Positions 63,240-64,000 of a stretch of 64,000 nucleotides of DNA are shown in pieces. The DNA is from Boswellia sacra (taxonomy: Eukaryota > Streptophyta > Magnoliopsida > Sapindales > Burseraceae): NCBI GenBank assembly GCA_013180625.2, contig SNVD02006955.1, forward strand, positions 1,922,001 through 1,986,000, given 5' to 3'. The notes under the pieces were generated by a model. The model saw only the letters and a program-made list of their open reading frames with translations. It was not told where the DNA came from and searched no databases. The number at the start of each line of letters is the position of its first letter. Positions within the stretch are counted from its first letter, which is position 1. The position numbers were made by a program, and so were the translations under genes.

Positions 63240-64000
63240 ATGGCTGGGTATAAAAAACAACCTAGAAGCGATCAAAGTTCAATCAAATACAGGTTAAAAC
63301 CAGTTGAGGGGGCATCCTTTGAGCTTGCTGACTTTGTCCATGAAGATTATGGCCCCACTCTCTCTGATGATAAGCAAATAAATAGAAAGTCAGAAACAAA
63401 GTCCCACAAGATATTGAGCACCGCAGAGCTAATCTCAGCAGTTGGCCAGATATGGGATTGTGCTAACCGGCTCGCTGTTTTCCATCCTAAGGTTAATTCA
63501 TCTAACAATTATGATGGTTGCAAGCAGGAAATATTGGGTAATCTAGACAAGGAGGAAAATAGTGGGGCTCCTCTTTCACTTGACAGTAAATACTTTGGCA
63601 CTGATGTAAAAAGTGCTGGCAGATATTCACCTATGGTGCAGCCAGACCTAGAATTTCTCAAAATAACCCAAAAGATGTCAGTGTTTGAATCTTCTGGTGA
63701 GAAGTATATTCGGTCAACATTTCGGAGGTTTCTACAGGGTGGCACCAAATTGCCTAATGAAACTTTTAGTGGTGGACCACTTGCAAGTGGAGGAATATCG
63801 TATGATTTGGGAAATATTTATCGATGGATGACAGAAACAGTTCCTGCTGGGGATAAATATACTGGTGAAATCCCGGAGGGTGAGAGTAGGACATCTGGTG
63901 AACACTTCATTCCTGGAGATAGAACTGGCTGTGCGGGGGCCTTTGTTTCAGGGAATACCCATAGTCCTGTATGTACGCTGGCCACCGAAGATTCAAGGAG
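63240..64000 (+). CDS. Unrecognised plant protein, first exon, runs off the window
   Basis: The ATG at 63240 opens a frame of more than 253 codons with no stop before the window ends. It starts MAGYKKQPRSDQSSIKYRLK and includes TAELISAVGQIWDCANRLAV followed by FHPK, and EKYIRSTFRRFLQGG. The rest is Ser/Gly-rich and probably disordered. There is no signal peptide or membrane segment. I do not recognise the family; the SAVGQIWDCANRL helix is the best tag for a search. Codon use and a likely leader intron upstream support a real gene. The 3' part lies outside the window. Confidence 0.75.
   Translation, partial: MAGYKKQPRSDQSSIKYRLKPVEGASFELADFVHEDYGPTLSDDKQINRKSETKSHKILSTAELISAVGQIWDCANRLAVFHPKVNSSNNYDGCKQEILGNLDKEENSGAPLSLDSKYFGTDVKSAGRYSPMVQPDLEFLKITQKMSVFESSGEKYIRSTFRRFLQGGTKLPNETFSGGPLASGGISYDLGNIYRWMTETVPAGDKYTGEIPEGESRTSGEHFIPGDRTGCAGAFVSGNTHSPVCTLATEDSR

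Overview
This is a eudicot plant nuclear window. It holds intron-rich genes with GT-AG introns, long AT-rich intergenic DNA, copia-type LTR retrotransposon remnants, TIR/foldback elements, a SINE-like insertion and a plant tRNA-Val gene. The protein genes look like those of a rosid. A Citrus-like species is possible, but the sequence alone does not settle this.

Layout, left to right. (1) 1.85-5.3 kb, minus: plastid MurE homologue (MURE), five coding exons, 777 aa. (2) 9.3-12.8 kb, plus: DUF3741/DUF4378 (TRM-like) protein, six exons, 936 aa. (3) 13.3-16.4 kb: an internally deleted, minus-oriented copia element with two 400-bp LTRs, then an ornithine decarboxylase pseudogene at 16.7-17.5 kb and a 1.1-kb TIR element. 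(4) 19.7-23.0 kb, plus: GMP synthase, six exons, 530 aa. (5) 26.4-30.0 kb, minus: GL3/EGL3-type bHLH regulator, eight exons, 637 aa, with an eroded DNA-contact region. (6) 35.2-37.1 kb: a second, badly broken copia relic; a SINE-like insertion lies at 40.1 kb. (7) 40.7-43.5 kb, minus: small BORCS6-like helical protein, five exons, 156 aa. (8) 44.1-45.1 kb: foldback element with arms of about 450 bp. (9) 47.2-54.1 kb, plus: KIN-14 kinesin with an N-terminal CH domain, 21 coding exons, 1087 aa, including a U12-type AT-AC intron. (10) 54-61 kb: MITEs, a small zinc-finger-like ORF and a mitochondrial-carrier pseudogene. (11) 61.26 kb: tRNA-Val(CAC). (12) 63.24 kb to the right edge, plus: start of an unrecognised protein gene.

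The genes do not form one pathway. From memory, MURE, DUF3741, GMP synthase, EGL3 and CH-kinesin occur in the same order in Arabidopsis (about At1g63680 down to At1g63640). The window therefore looks like a conserved syntenic block expanded by transposons, with the BORCS6-like gene as an extra member. Exon limits were set by hand from splice dinucleotides, reading-frame continuity and expected protein motifs; no transcript evidence was available. I found no convincing new multi-gene system. The strongest leads are the degenerate basic region of the bHLH protein, the AT-AC intron in the kinesin motor domain, the foldback element, and the seed-type cis-motif pattern in the copia element.
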